A DNA stretch of 64,000 nucleotides from Wukongibacter sp050859025 (GCF_050859025.1 NZ_CP138200.1:62001-126000), one strand, 5' to 3'; shown: positions 35,557-53,331, numbered from the stretch's first letter. A program made the numbers and translations. Notes: generated by a model from the sequence alone, not told the origin.

Positions 35557-35895
35557 ATGGCAAAGGGAAGAAAGATGGGTATGCCAGGTAATATGAATAA
35601 TATGTTAAAGCAAGTTCAAAAGATGCAAAAACAGATGCAGCAAGTACAAGAAGATGTTGAACAAAAAGAATTAGAAGTAACTGCTGGTGGAGGAGCTATT
35701 ACGGTAAAGGTAAATGGAAAAAGAGAATTACTAGATATAGAAATAAAGCCTGAAGTGGTAGATCCTGATGACGTAGAAATGCTTCAAGATTTAATAGTAG
35801 CTGCGGTTAATGAAGCTTTAAGAGAAGCTGAAGAAATGGTATCTAAAGAGATGGGCAAGGTTACAGGCGGAATGAATATACCGGGACTATTTTAA
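35557..35895 (+). CDS. yaaK: YbaB/EbfC family nucleoid-associated protein
   Basis: 112 residues from the ATG at 35557 (TGGAGG site; the 29 codons upstream are repeat B4). N-terminal Met/Gln-rich helix (MLKQVQKMQKQMQQVQ) then the EbfC strands VTAGGGAITVKVNGKRELLDIEIKPE. Dimeric DNA-binding protein, always next to dnaX and recR. Confidence 0.96.
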   Translation: MAKGRKMGMPGNMNNMLKQVQKMQKQMQQVQEDVEQKELEVTAGGGAITVKVNGKRELLDIEIKPEVVDPDDVEMLQDLIVAAVNEALREAEEMVSKEMGKVTGGMNIPGLF

Positions 35896-35898
35896 TTT

Positions 35899-35929
35899 CA
35901 GGCGAGTCAGTTGACTCGTCTGTTTTAAT
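35899..35929 (+). terminator. Hairpin after yaaK
   Basis: GCGAGTCA-GT-TGACTCGTC stem with a very tight loop, then TGTTTTAATC; may be a weak terminator. Confidence 0.45.
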
Positions 35930-35983
35930 CTTTCGTTTATTAATTATAGGGAGACTCAACAATTGATTAATGGAGGTGAGTGG

Positions 35984-36583
35984 ATGGTGAATTTTGTGTT
36001 GCCAGTGGCTAGACTAATTGAGGAATTTTCAAAGCTGCCGGGAATAGGTAAGAAGACAGCTCAGCGATTGGCGTTTCATGTGCTAAATTCAAGAGAAGAT
36101 GATGCAATTAATTTAGCACAGGCCATAATAGAAGCAAAAAGAAAAACTAGATATTGCTCTATATGTTCTAATATTACGGATATGGACCCTTGTAATATAT
36201 GTACAAGTCCTAAAAGAAATAAAAGTGTCATTTGTGTTGTGGAAGATCCCAGGGATATTGCAGCTATGGAACGAATAAGAGAGTATAATGGACTTTATCA
36301 CGTTCTACATGGAGCGATATCACCTATGGAGGGAGTAGGACCAGAGGATATAAAGATAAAGGAACTTCTTGTGAGGCTGCAAGGCGATGATATAGAAGAA
36401 ATAATATTAGCTACTAATCCCAATATTGAAGGTGAAGCTACATCTATGTATATTTCAAAGCTCGTTAAGCCTCTTGGAATCAAAGTGACGAGGATAGCCC
36501 ACGGTGTGCCTGTTGGCGGAGATCTAGAATATGCTGATGAAGTAACCTTAGCAAAGGCCTTAGAAGGAAGACGCGAATTGTAA
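35984..36583 (+). CDS. recR: Recombination protein RecR
   Basis: 199 residues from the ATG at 35984 (GGAGGTGAG site). Helix-hairpin-helix (FSKLPGIGKKTAQRLAFHVL), C4 zinc finger (CSICSNITDMDPCNIC) and Toprim domain (VVEDPRDIAAMERI; ATNPNIEGEATSMYI). Acts with RecFO in daughter-strand gap repair. Confidence 0.97.
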   Translation: MVNFVLPVARLIEEFSKLPGIGKKTAQRLAFHVLNSREDDAINLAQAIIEAKRKTRYCSICSNITDMDPCNICTSPKRNKSVICVVEDPRDIAAMERIREYNGLYHVLHGAISPMEGVGPEDIKIKELLVRLQGDDIEEIILATNPNIEGEATSMYISKLVKPLGIKVTRIAHGVPVGGDLEYADEVTLAKALEGRREL

Positions 36584-36680
36584 TAAAATTATTAAGAATG
36601 TATTTGCTACCCCTTGAGTATATTAAAACTAGAAAATGGTTATAATATCCAATAGAAAATATGGTTGAGGGGGAGAGTCA

Positions 36681-36980
36681 ATGGCACAACAATTTAGACA
36701 AGAAAAGAAAAAAGCGAAAACTGAAAATAAACTCTTAAATAACTTAGCTAATGTATATGAAAAATTTATGTATGGACAAGTAAAAAGTGAAGATGAACAA
36801 ATATTAGAAAATATACGTATAGCCCATGAGGATTGGAAAAATGCAGAAAAATATTTTCAAAATGTAACTGATCCGGATTTGATTGACCATGCTATATATA
36901 GAATAGAAGCAGCTAGAACCAGATATACCTATCTTCTGAAGCTTGCTAGAGAAATGAATGTACATGGAGATATACATTAG
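36681..36980 (+). CDS. yaaL: DUF2508 family protein (YaaL-like)
   Basis: 99 residues, soluble, helical, in the exact yaaL position between recR and bofA. The core VYEKFMYGQ…DWKNAEKYFQNVTDPDLIDHAIYRIEAARTRY matches the DUF2508 layout (helix pair with W and 'DHAIY'). GGGGGAG site precedes the ATG. Function unknown; linked to sporulation and recombination genes. Confidence 0.88.
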   Translation: MAQQFRQEKKKAKTENKLLNNLANVYEKFMYGQVKSEDEQILENIRIAHEDWKNAEKYFQNVTDPDLIDHAIYRIEAARTRYTYLLKLAREMNVHGDIH

Positions 36981-36993
36981 AGAATAATTAATG

Positions 36994-37030
36994 TAGCTTA
37001 TTGTTCCCAGGGAATAATAAGCTATTTTTT
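36994..37030 (+). terminator. Terminator after yaaL
   Basis: 9-bp stem TAGCTTATT / AATAAGCTA with inner TTCCC/GGGAA pairing, then six T. bofA therefore probably has its own promoter in 37031-37232. Confidence 0.88.
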
Positions 37031-37232
37031 ATAAAGCATATGAAATTATAAATTTTTAATACTCGGAAAAATAGCAAATTAGTAAAGGGAATATCATTGT
37101 TTCTGCTATAGGAGCTAGCAGAGGATGATAAACCAGCTATAGGATTAAAAGGCGTAAAAAACTGTAATATCTATGAGACAAACTCTATATAATATACTGT
37201 TAAACAACATTTATGGATATTGGAGGTCTAGT

Positions 37233-37505
37233 ATGGGTATTGGAATAGAGCTTAGCGTTATTTTTGCATATGCCTTGGGACTGATATTGTTATATGTTAT
37301 AGGTTATTTATTATTATTTCCCCTTAAATGGATACTTAAATTGATATACAACGGTATAATAGGGGGTATATTACTTTTAGTAGTAAACCTTATAGGAAAT
37401 ATAATTGGTTTTAGTATAGTTATCAATCCTATTACGGCTCTAATTGCAGGTTTTTTAGGGATACCAGGGGTTATTATGTTGGTATTCTTACAAGATGTGA
37501 TATAG
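37233..37505 (+). CDS. bofA: Pro-sigma-K processing inhibitor BofA
   Basis: 90 residues from the ATG at 37233 (TTGGAGG site; earlier in-frame ATG lacks one). Two to three hydrophobic segments, ending NPITALIAGFLGIPGVIMLVFLQ, the conserved BofA tail. In B. subtilis BofA blocks the SpoIVFB protease in the forespore outer membrane until the SpoIVB signal. Presence indicates a spore former. Confidence 0.92.
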   Translation: MGIGIELSVIFAYALGLILLYVIGYLLLFPLKWILKLIYNGIIGGILLLVVNLIGNIIGFSIVINPITALIAGFLGIPGVIMLVFLQDVI

Positions 37506-37551
37506 GTAACTTATGTTTGACTTATAAAAAGATATATGTGGTTTTAATTTG

Positions 37552-37579
37552 AATAGGTGAATGAGCCTATTTTTTTTTG
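37552..37579 (+). terminator. Terminator after bofA
   Basis: 6-bp stem AATAGG / CCTATT with a run of nine T. Confidence 0.7.
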
Positions 37580-37606
37580 TTTTAAGATATTGGATTTAAC
37601 TAATAG

Positions 37607-37710
37607 TATAGGGTTCAAATAGTAGAACTTAATTTATACGTGTACAAATACTCAGTGTTTCTAGGAGTTTTGGACATGTATAAATTAAAGTCTCTACTTG
37701 AATCCCTATA
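37607..37710. repeat. Palindromic element, family A, copy A1
   Basis: 104 bp, TATAGGG…CCCTATA, imperfect palindrome with arms ACTTAATTTATACGTGTAC and GACATGTATAAATTAAAG. Followed at once by A2 in the same orientation, sharing the TA junction. Confidence 0.9.
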
Positions 37711-37812
37711 TAGGGTTCAAATAGTAGAACTTAATTTATACGTGTACAAATACTCAGTGCTTCTAGGAGTTTTGGACATGTAGAAATTAAAGTTTCTACT
37801 TGAAGCCCTATA
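37709..37812. repeat. Palindromic element, family A, copy A2
   Basis: 104 bp, nearly identical to A1 and in direct tandem with it. Confidence 0.9.
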
Positions 37813-37939
37813 ATCATGGGAAATTTAAACATTATGGAATTCAAATTCAAATTCACCCTATGTACTTTATATAAATAGTCTAAGTTTTAGTATAAAACAA
37901 AGATGAGTGGCAATAATGACTAATGGAGACAAACAATTA

Positions 37940-38041
37940 TATAGAGTTCTTAGTGGAACTTAATTTATACATATAAAAATATCTGATGGTTCTGGAGATT
38001 TTTGATGTGTATAAATTAAAGTTTTTACTTGAATCTCTATA
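37940..38041. repeat. Palindromic element, family A, copy A3
   Basis: 102 bp, TATAGAG…CTCTATA; same arms but diverged centre. A different subfamily from A1/A2, closest to A7 at 60847. Confidence 0.85.
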
Positions 38042-38145
38042 TATAGAGTTCTTAGTGGAACTTAATTTACGCATATGCGAGTAATTAGCTTTCCTGAGGG
38101 TTGTGGATATAAAAATTAATAGTTTTACTTATTTAGACTTCTATA
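38042..38145. repeat. Palindromic element, family A, copy A4
   Basis: 104 bp, TATAGAGTTCTTAG…CTTCTATA, direct tandem with A3 but strongly diverged in its right half. Ends 32 bases before rplY. Confidence 0.75.
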
Positions 38146-38176
38146 AATAGTGAGATGAATTTGGGGAGGAATTAGT

Positions 38177-38797
38177 ATGTTGAAGTCATCTTTGAATAGC
38201 CAAACAAGAAATAATATAGGTTCAAATGCTAGTAACAGAGTTAGAAACAATGGACACATACCTGCAGTAATATATGGACATGATATAGAGCCGAAAGCAA
38301 TAGAACTCGACCAAAGAGAAGTGAATAACATTTTAAGGAACCACAGTGCAAATGTCTTGTTAGATTTGGAAATAGATGGAAAGAAAATAACGTCTGTAAT
38401 AAAAGAATTACAAAGAGATCCTATAAACAAACAGATAATACACATTGATTTTCAAAGCGTTTCATTCGATAAACCTATACAGGCCACTGTACCTATTACT
38501 TTGAGTGGTAGACAGTTAGTAGAGGATAGCTACTCTACTGTTCAGCATCAACTTAGGGAAGTTCAGATAGAATGTCTACCTCAAAATATACCAGAGAGTA
38601 TCGAGGTAAGTGTTAAGGACCTAGCCTTTGGGCAGCCAATAAAAATTGGAGATATAGAATTTGCAAAGGAGCTTACGATTCTTAATGAGGATAAAGAGGT
38701 TATTGTTTCGTTGACGAAGGCAGGAAGACTTGATGATGAAGAAGTAGAAGAACAACTTCTGACTGAGTCTGATTATGAACCTATTGAAGAAGAATAA
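38177..38797 (+). CDS. rplY: Ribosomal protein bL25 / general stress protein Ctc
   Basis: 206 residues: the 5S rRNA-binding L25 domain (RVRNNGHIPAVIYGHD; VIKELQRDPINKQIIHIDFQ) and the C-terminal TL5/Ctc beta domain (VPITLSGRQLVEDS; IEVSVKDLAFGQPIKIGDIE), with an acidic tail. GGGGAGG site. It lies just before the rRNA cluster. Four family A palindromes fill its leader. Confidence 0.94.
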   Translation: MLKSSLNSQTRNNIGSNASNRVRNNGHIPAVIYGHDIEPKAIELDQREVNNILRNHSANVLLDLEIDGKKITSVIKELQRDPINKQIIHIDFQSVSFDKPIQATVPITLSGRQLVEDSYSTVQHQLREVQIECLPQNIPESIEVSVKDLAFGQPIKIGDIEFAKELTILNEDKEVIVSLTKAGRLDDEEVEEQLLTESDYEPIEEE

Positions 38798-38884
38798 AAG
38801 GGTTACAAAGAATGGGAAAAGCCCGTACAGTTTGATAAAATGTATATAACTTGGATTGTCTAACTAGCTGCTACGGTAGTAAGC

Positions 38885-38935
38885 GATGAAATTTTCTTTT
38901 CACTCGTGCAATGAACCTGTTTTTTCATGTATATT
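38885..38935. repeat. Possible diverged repeat (family C), second member
   Basis: Resembles 24950-25000 (TGCAAT..ACCTGTTTTT core). Lies between rplY and its terminator in the 38798-39124 stretch without gene. Confidence 0.35.
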
Positions 38936-38978
38936 AAAGGGCTGTATTCAATGAGAAATTTTCATGATTCAGCCCTTT
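38936..38978 (+). terminator. Terminator downstream of rplY
   Basis: Stem AAAGGGCTG / CAGCCCTTT with further internal pairing (TTCA/TGA), then TCTTATAA. Confidence 0.6.
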
Positions 38979-39043
38979 CTTATAACACATAGGAAATTGT
39001 AAACCTGTTAAAGCTTAGGATAACTTTATAATTTTAGTTATTT

Positions 39044-39076
39044 GTATAAATTAGTAGTTCTACTTGAATCTTTATA
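39044..39076. repeat. Truncated family A end (A6)
   Basis: GTATAAATTAGTAGTTCTACTTGAATC-type end, only the right end of family A, upstream of the minus-strand aminotransferase stop. Confidence 0.5.
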
Positions 39077-39124
39077 TAGGAAAAGTCTATTCTTAAAATC
39101 TTTGTAAAAGAGTTTGAGCATACC

Positions 39125-40303
39125 TTATAATGATTTTATGAACTCTTTCAACCTTCTTATTCCTTCTTCTACATCGTCAATATCAGCACAATATACAATT
39201 CTTACATAGTCATCTATTCCAAAGGCTATTCCTGGAACAATAGCAACATTGTAGTCTTCTAAAAATCTTTTGCAGAATTCAACAGAATAACTATCTTTAT
39301 AGCTAAACTTATCCTTGAAAGGAGATACATCCAAAAATATATAGAAGGCTCCCTGCGGATTTATAAAGGAGATATCATCTATTTCTGACAACAAGGAGAC
39401 TGCCTTGTCTCTACGCTTAGTATATACATCTACCATTTGAGCCATGTCATCTTGGCATAAAGTTAAAGCTCCGTATGCAGCCCATTGGGAAATGGTAGAA
39501 GGATGAGAAACTAAGTGACCTTGAATAGTTGAAATCGCCTTAGCTATTTTTTTTGAAGAAGCCGAATATCCTACTCTCCACCCTGTCATAGCCGCGGATT
39601 TTGATAGGCCATTTATTGTTATTGTAATTTCTTTAGCTTCACCGGATAAAGCTGCTATACTTGTAAACTTATCTATATATCGTATTTTTTCGTATATCTC
39701 ATCAGCCAATATATACATGTCGTTGTTTAAAACTACATTTACAATAGATCTTAATTCCTCTTCTGTGTATATAGCTCCAGTAGGATTTGAAGGATTGTTT
39801 ATTAATAAAAGTTTAGTTTTAGAAGAAATGGCATTTTTAAGTTCATTCGATGTTAATTTAAAATTATTATCTTTTTTGGTTTCAATATAAATTGGTACAC
39901 CGCCAATCATTTTAACCATTTCTGAATAACTAACCCAAAAGGGTTTAGGTATAATGACCTCATCTCCAGGATCTAAAAGTGCCATCAGTGTATTTGTAAT
40001 AGAATGCTTAGCTCCACTAGAGACAACTATCTCATCTAATTCATAAGAAATGTTGTTTTCTTCTAGTAATTTATTACATATTGCATTTCTAAGTTCCTTT
40101 AGACCTGCGGCGGCATCATATTTAGTTCTATTTTCTTTAACTGCTTGCAGTCCTTTATTCTTTGCCTGGTCTGGAGTAAAAAAATCTGGTTCGCCAATGC
40201 TCAGATTGATTATATCGATACCTTGGCTTTTTAGCTCGCTAACCTTTGTGCTTATTTCTATTGTATAAGAAGGGGTTATATGGTCTAGCCTTTTTGATAA
40301 CAT
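39125..40303 (-). CDS. Class I/II PLP-dependent aminotransferase (aspartate aminotransferase-like)
   Basis: 392 residues, fold type I subgroup: INLSIGEPDFFTP near the N-terminus, NNPSNPTGAIYTEEEL, DEIYEKIRY, the PLP lysine in NGLSKSAAMTGWRVGY and R near VRIVYC. This AspB-type subgroup makes glutamate/2-oxoglutarate with Asp or aromatic amino acids; in this genome it might supply aryl pyruvates to IorAB (inference). Good GAGGAG site before the ATG. Convergent to rplY. Confidence 0.92.
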   Translation of the reverse strand: MLSKRLDHITPSYTIEISTKVSELKSQGIDIINLSIGEPDFFTPDQAKNKGLQAVKENRTKYDAAAGLKELRNAICNKLLEENNISYELDEIVVSSGAKHSITNTLMALLDPGDEVIIPKPFWVSYSEMVKMIGGVPIYIETKKDNNFKLTSNELKNAISSKTKLLLINNPSNPTGAIYTEEELRSIVNVVLNNDMYILADEIYEKIRYIDKFTSIAALSGEAKEITITINGLSKSAAMTGWRVGYSASSKKIAKAISTIQGHLVSHPSTISQWAAYGALTLCQDDMAQMVDVYTKRRDKAVSLLSEIDDISFINPQGAFYIFLDVSPFKDKFSYKDSYSVEFCKRFLEDYNVAIVPGIAFGIDDYVRIVYCADIDDVEEGIRRLKEFIKSL

Positions 40304-40483
40304 GTAAAATCACTCCTCGGAATAACTATTTATTACTTAATGTATATTAAAGTAACACTTTTTGCAATAAAACAAAAATATTTTTATGGATTTAATTAAA
40401 ATTAAATTCCATTCAACATATTAGTTGGTAAACATAATAGTTATTAGTGTTAAAATAAATATTGTAAAAGAAAAATATATTAG

Positions 40484-40512
40484 TTGACATTATAACCATA
40501 AGGTGATAATAT
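40484..40512 (+). promoter_or_regulatory. rrn1 promoter P1
   Basis: TTGACA (40484-40489), 17-nt spacer, TAATAT (40507-40512). The 40304-40706 stretch otherwise holds leader sequence only. Confidence 0.75.
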
Positions 40513-40561
40513 ATTACTTGTCGCTGAAAAGAGCGGCGAAAAAAAATGTTGAAAAAAGTTG

Positions 40562-40590
40562 TTGACAAGATGAAAAAGATTTGCTATAAT
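40562..40590 (+). promoter_or_regulatory. rrn1 promoter P2
   Basis: TTGACA (40562-40567), 17-nt spacer, TATAAT (40585-40590): consensus strength. The same box pair occurs before rrn2 and rrn3. Confidence 0.9.
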
Positions 40591-40706
40591 AAATCTTGTC
40601 GCTGAAACGACAAAAGAAGCTTTGGACATTGAAAACTGAACAGTGTAAGGAATTAAACCTTAGTTTGAAATAATTCAAGCTAAAGAAGTAATAAACGCCA
40701 GATTTT

Positions 40707-42247
<1,541 letters not shown>

Positions 42248-42349
42248 AACCTTACACTGTTTGGTTTTGAATGTCTAAGGACATTCAAATTTGTTCTTTG
42301 AAAACTGAACAATGGAGAGAAACAGAATTGCTAAAAGCAATTTCACTAT

Positions 42350-45270
<2,921 letters not shown>

Positions 45271-45394
45271 TATCTTCCATTGTTCAGTTTTGAGAGAATA
45301 AAGGTGATTTATTATCTCAAACTTAAAATTGAATTTATTCGCTTAGAGGCGAAAAAGATTTAATAATGAAATTTATTTGCCTAGCGGCAAAAAA

Positions 45395-45510
45395 TCTGGT
45401 GGCAATAGCGAAGAGGATACACCTGTTCCCATATCGAACACAGAAGTTAAGCTCTTCAGCGCTGATGGTACTTGGTGGGCAACTGCCTGGGAGAGTAAGT
45501 CGTTGCCAGT
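45395..45510 (+). rRNA. 5S ribosomal RNA, operon 1
   Basis: About 116 nt, TCTGGTGGCAATAGCG to GTCGTTGCCAGT with the usual CCGAAC-like loop (TATCGAACACAGAAG). Identical copies in rrn2 and rrn3. Confidence 0.95.
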
Positions 45511-45518
45511 TTAGAATA

Positions 45519-45551
45519 AAAATCAGAAGAATTTTTTCTTCTGATTTTTTG
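45519..45551 (+). terminator. rrn1 terminator
   Basis: Stem AATCAGAAGAA / TTCTTCTGATT, followed by TTTTGTGTTTTTTG. Confidence 0.9.
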
Positions 45552-45733
45552 TGTTTTTTGTTCAAAAACAACATGAGTAGATATGAAATCTTTAACGGTC
45601 ACTGAGCTATGACTGGGAAGATGAAAAGAGTAAGCTATGCTACAAGTTAGGAAACCTGCCTTATATATTGTAATTAAAACTTCGGTGTATGTGGATATTG
45701 TAATAAAAAATATTATATGTAATAATTTACCAT

Positions 45734-45838
45734 TTGACTTTAATCTTAATGCATGGTAAGATATATCTTGTCGCTGCAAAAGAGCAGTAAAAAAATGTCG
45801 AAGAAAGTATTGACAAGACGAAAAAGATTTGCTATAAT
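45734..45838 (+). promoter_or_regulatory. rrn2 promoters P1 and P2
   Basis: P1: TTGACT (45734-45739), 17 nt, TAAGAT (45757-45762). P2: TTGACA (45810-45815), 17 nt, TATAAT (45833-45838). The 45552-45733 stretch before them shows nothing else. Confidence 0.85.
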
Positions 45839-45954
45839 AAATCTTGTCGCTGAAACGACAAAAAAAGCTTTGGACATTGAAAACTGAACAGTGTAAGGAA
45901 TTAAACCTTAGTTTGAAATAATTCAAGCTAAAGAAGTAATAAACGCCAGATTTT

Positions 45955-47495
<1,541 letters not shown>

Positions 47496-47541
47496 AACCT
47501 TACACTGTTTGGTTTTGAATGTCTAAGGACATTTAAAATAT

Positions 47542-47618
<77 letters not shown>

Positions 47619-47763
47619 GGTCAACAAAACTTTGTAGTGAGTCCTTATAGGTTCGAGTAAAGTTTTGTGTTTTTTACTGAATGGTAAAAAGACTATCTTT
47701 AAATTTGTTCTTTGAAAACTGAACAATGGAGAGAAACAGAATTGCTAAAAGCAATTTCACTAT

Positions 47764-50820
<3,057 letters not shown>

Positions 50821-50906
50821 CATCTTCCATTGTTCAGTTTTGAGAGAATAAAGGTGTTTTATTATCTCAATCTTAAAATTAAATTTATTTGCCTAGCGGC
50901 AAAAAA

Positions 50907-51022
50907 TCTGGTGGCAATAGCGAAGAGGATACACCTGTTCCCATATCGAACACAGAAGTTAAGCTCTTCAGCGCTGATGGTACTTGGTGGGCAACTGCCT
51001 GGGAGAGTAAGTCGTTGCCAGT
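50907..51022 (+). rRNA. 5S ribosomal RNA, operon 2
   Basis: 116 nt, identical in sequence to the other two copies as far as read. Confidence 0.95.
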
Positions 51023-51026
51023 TTAA

Positions 51027-51065
51027 AAAAGGGCCAGAAGATAAACTGCTTCTGACTCTTTTGCT
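51027..51065 (+). terminator. rrn2 terminator (imperfect)
   Basis: AAAGGGCCAGAAG / CTTCTGACTCTTT with two imperfect pairs, then TTGCTT; weaker than those of rrn1 and rrn3. Confidence 0.55.
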
Positions 51066-51136
51066 TATCTAGTGAAGGTTACATTTGTATATAAGCATAA
51101 AAATTTTTTAGAATCAAAAATGCAAAAAAGTACCAT

Positions 51137-51165
51137 TTGACAAAACGTCAAAAACATGATAACAT
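51137..51165 (+). promoter_or_regulatory. Promoter of the tRNA array
   Basis: TTGACA (51137-51142), 17-nt spacer, TAACAT (51160-51165), about 60 bases before tRNA-Glu. Confidence 0.7.
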
Positions 51166-51223
51166 ATTATTTATCGCTGAAAAAATAAAAGTTTAGTAAG
51201 CTGATAATTGAAACCAATAATTT

Positions 51224-51298
51224 GGCCCCTTGGTCAAGCGGTTAAGACACCGCCCTTTCACGGCGGTAACAGGGGTTCGAGTCCCCTAGGGGTCACCA
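51224..51298 (+). tRNA. tRNA-Glu (TTC)
   Basis: 75 nt with CCA; loop CTTTCAC gives anticodon TTC. First gene of the array. Confidence 0.95.
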
Positions 51299-51417
51299 AT
51301 TTAGAAGTGAGAAGCTAGAGGTTTGAAGTTGGATTAGGGTTATGCTTAAAAGTTTCAAATTACTGAAGAGAATGATGAAAGTCCAATTTCTAACATCCAA
51401 CATCTTGCATCCAAAAT

Positions 51418-51493
51418 GGGCGCATAGCTCAGCTGGGAGAGCACCTGCCTTACAAGCAGGGGGTCACAGGTTCAAGTCCTGTTGCGCCCACCA
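51418..51493 (+). tRNA. tRNA-Val (TAC), copy 1
   Basis: 76 nt with CCA; loop CTTACAA. Identical to the copy at 52834. Confidence 0.96.
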
Positions 51494-51650
51494 AGTTAGT
51501 AAAATTTTGTAGTGAACTGTATTTTATTCACGGGAAATTTTACGGTAATGACATTTAGGTCATTAAACTACCCTATTTAAACAAAACTTTATAGCGAGCT
51601 TTAGCTCGGAGGAAGTTTTATAGTTTTTACCGATAGGTAAAAAGACTTTA
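51494..51650 (+). repeat. Hairpin spacer modules in the tRNA array (type example)
   Basis: Between tRNA genes lie recurrent modules: ACAAAACTT…AAGTTTTGT hairpin followed by TTTTTACC-GATA-GGTAAAAA hairpin. Copies begin near 47623 (rrn2 spacer), 51580, 51912 and 52998; a related form with TAATGAC/GTCATTA occurs at 51494 and 52910. Confidence 0.7.
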
Positions 51651-51657
51651 TTGATAT

Positions 51658-51734
51658 GGTCCAGTAGTTCAGCTGGCTAGAACGCTAGCCTGTCACGCTA
51701 GAGGTCGAGGGTTCGAGTCCCTTCTGGATCGCCA
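51658..51734 (+). tRNA. tRNA-Asp (GTC), copy 1
   Basis: 77 nt with CCA; loop CTGTCAC. Nearly identical to the copy at 53074. Confidence 0.96.
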
Positions 51735-51739
51735 AATAC

Positions 51740-51815
51740 GCTGGTGTAGCTCAATTGGCAGAGCAGCTGACTTGTAATCAGCAGGTTGCGGGTTCGAGTC
51801 CCATCACCAGCTCCA
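51740..51815 (+). tRNA. tRNA-Thr (TGT)
   Basis: 76 nt, CTTGTAA loop gives TGT; 3' end CTCCA. Confidence 0.95.
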
Positions 51816-51825
51816 TCATAAATAT

Positions 51826-51910
51826 GGAGGGATGCCCGAGTGGCTAAAGGGGGCGGACTGTAAATCCGTTGACTGAGTCTACACTGGTTCGAATCCAGTT
51901 CCCTCCACCA
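51826..51910 (+). tRNA. tRNA-Tyr (GTA)
   Basis: 85-nt class II tRNA with CCA; loop CTGTAAA. Confidence 0.96.
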
Positions 51911-51988
51911 AGTTAACAAAACTTTATAGCGAGCTTTAGCTTGAGAGAAGTTTTGTGGTATTTACCGATGGGTAAACTTCCTTAATAA

Positions 51989-52072
51989 GCGGGTATGGCG
52001 GAATTGGCAGACGCGCTAGACTTAGGATCTAGTGTCTTGTACGTGGGGGTTCAAGTCCCTCTACCCGCACCA
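51989..52072 (+). tRNA. tRNA-Leu (TAG)
   Basis: 84-nt class II tRNA with CCA; loop CTTAGGA. Confidence 0.95.
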
Positions 52073-52079
52073 TTATCAA

Positions 52080-52155
52080 TGGGGATTAGCCAAGTCGGTA
52101 AGGCAACGGACTTTGACTCCGTCATTCACAGGTTCGAGTCCTGTATCCCCAGCCA
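52080..52155 (+). tRNA. tRNA-Gln (TTG)
   Basis: 76 nt with CCA; loop CTTTGAC. Confidence 0.95.
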
Positions 52156-52252
52156 TATATACATAACTAACATTTAGAATTGTATTAAATTAATAAATAG
52201 TGATGTTTTTACATTTTTATTAATTTAAAACCTTAAAGTTAGTTAGTGTTAT

Positions 52253-52328
52253 GACCCATTAGCTCAGTCGGTAGAGCACCTGACTTTTAATCAGGGTGTC
52301 CCGCGTTCGAGTCGCGGATGGGTCACCA
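52253..52328 (+). tRNA. tRNA-Lys (TTT)
   Basis: 76 nt with CCA; loop CTTTTAA. Confidence 0.95.
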
Positions 52329-52367
52329 GTTTTATTTGTCTTGATAGGCAAATAAACTATCTTGCAT

Positions 52368-52456
52368 GGAGGGGTGTCCGAGTGGTTTAAGGAGCTGGTC
52401 TTGAAAACCAGTGACTCCGCAAGGGGCCGTGGGTTCGAATCCCACCTCCTCCGCCA
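52368..52456 (+). tRNA. tRNA-Ser (TGA)
   Basis: 89-nt class II tRNA with CCA; loop CTTGAAA. Confidence 0.96.
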
Positions 52457-52462
52457 TAATAT

Positions 52463-52555
52463 GGAGAAGTACTCAAGTAGGCTGAAGAGGACGGTTTGCT
52501 AAACCGTTAGGTCGGGTTTACCGGCGCGCGGGTTCGAATCCCGCCTTCTCCGCCA
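52463..52555 (+). tRNA. tRNA-Ser (GCT)
   Basis: 93-nt class II tRNA with long variable arm and CCA; loop TTGCTAA. Confidence 0.95.
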
Positions 52556-52561
52556 TAACTT

Positions 52562-52638
52562 GGGCCTTTAGCTCAGTTGGTCAGAGCGTCCGGCTCATAA
52601 CCGGCAGGTCCGGGGTTCGAATCCCTGAAGGCCCACCA
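52562..52638 (+). tRNA. tRNA with CAT anticodon (elongator Met, or Ile2)
   Basis: 77 nt with CCA; anticodon CAT. The 1-72 pair is a normal G-C and the anticodon stem lacks the three G-C pairs of an initiator in order, so not fMet. Met and lysidine-modified Ile2 cannot be told apart by eye. Confidence 0.9.
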
Positions 52639-52665
52639 AGTTAACAAAAGTTTTATTAATATTTT

Positions 52666-52741
52666 AGGGGTATAGTTCAGTTGGTAGAACGACGGTCTCC
52701 AAAACCGTATGTCGTGGGTTCAAGTCCTGCTACCCCTGCCA
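52666..52741 (+). tRNA. tRNA-Trp (CCA)
   Basis: 76 nt with 3' GCCA; loop CTCCAAA. Confidence 0.95.
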
Positions 52742-52750
52742 TAAAACTAT

Positions 52751-52827
<77 letters not shown>

Positions 52828-52833
52828 TTATTT

Positions 52834-52909
52834 GGGCGCATAGCTCAGCTGGGAGAGCACCTGCCTTACAAGCAGGGGGTCACAGGTTCAAGTCCTGTTG
52901 CGCCCACCA
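52834..52909 (+). tRNA. tRNA-Val (TAC), copy 2
   Basis: 76 nt, identical to the copy at 51418; begins the duplicated Val-spacer-Asp unit. Confidence 0.96.
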
Positions 52910-53073
52910 AGTTAGTAAAATTTTGTGGTGAACTGTATTTTGTTCACGGAAAATTTTACGATAATGACATTTAGGTCATTAAACTACCTTATTTAGACAA
53001 AACTTTGTAGCGAGCTTTGGCTTGAAGGAAGTTTTGTGTTTTTTATCGATAGGTAAGAGAACTTGATTAATAT

Positions 53074-53150
53074 GGTCCAGTAGTTCAGTTGGTTAGAACG
53101 CTAGCCTGTCACGCTAGAGGTCGAGGGTTCGAGTCCCTTCTGGATCGCCA
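53074..53150 (+). tRNA. tRNA-Asp (GTC), copy 2
   Basis: 77 nt; differs from copy 1 by two bases in the D arm (CAGTTGGTTAG against CAGCTGGCTAG). Confidence 0.96.
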
Positions 53151-53153
53151 TTG

Positions 53154-53230
53154 TGCCCAGATAGCTCAGTCGGTAGAGCAGGGGACTGAAAATCCCCGTG
53201 TCGGTGGTTCGATTCCGCCTCTGGGCACCA
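53154..53230 (+). tRNA. tRNA-Phe (GAA)
   Basis: 77 nt with CCA; loop CTGAAAA. Last gene of the array. Confidence 0.96.
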
Positions 53231-53302
53231 TTAAATTACTATTGATAAGATAGTGATAAAGTCGTTTGAAAAGAGCGGCGAAAAAAAATGTCGAAAAAAG
53301 TG

Positions 53303-53331
53303 TTGACAAGATGAAAAAGATTTGCTATAAT
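53303..53331 (+). promoter_or_regulatory. rrn3 promoter
   Basis: TTGACA (53303-53308), 17-nt spacer, TATAAT (53326-53331); same as rrn1 P2. Confidence 0.9.

Noticed and set aside
37607..38145. Tandem repeats as a CRISPR array
   Set aside because: Units are adjoining palindromes of about 104 bp without spacers, and no cas genes are present.
51698..51919. Minus-strand ORF of 73 codons across tRNA-Asp/Thr/Tyr
   Set aside because: Antisense of tRNA genes; a well-known kind of false protein.
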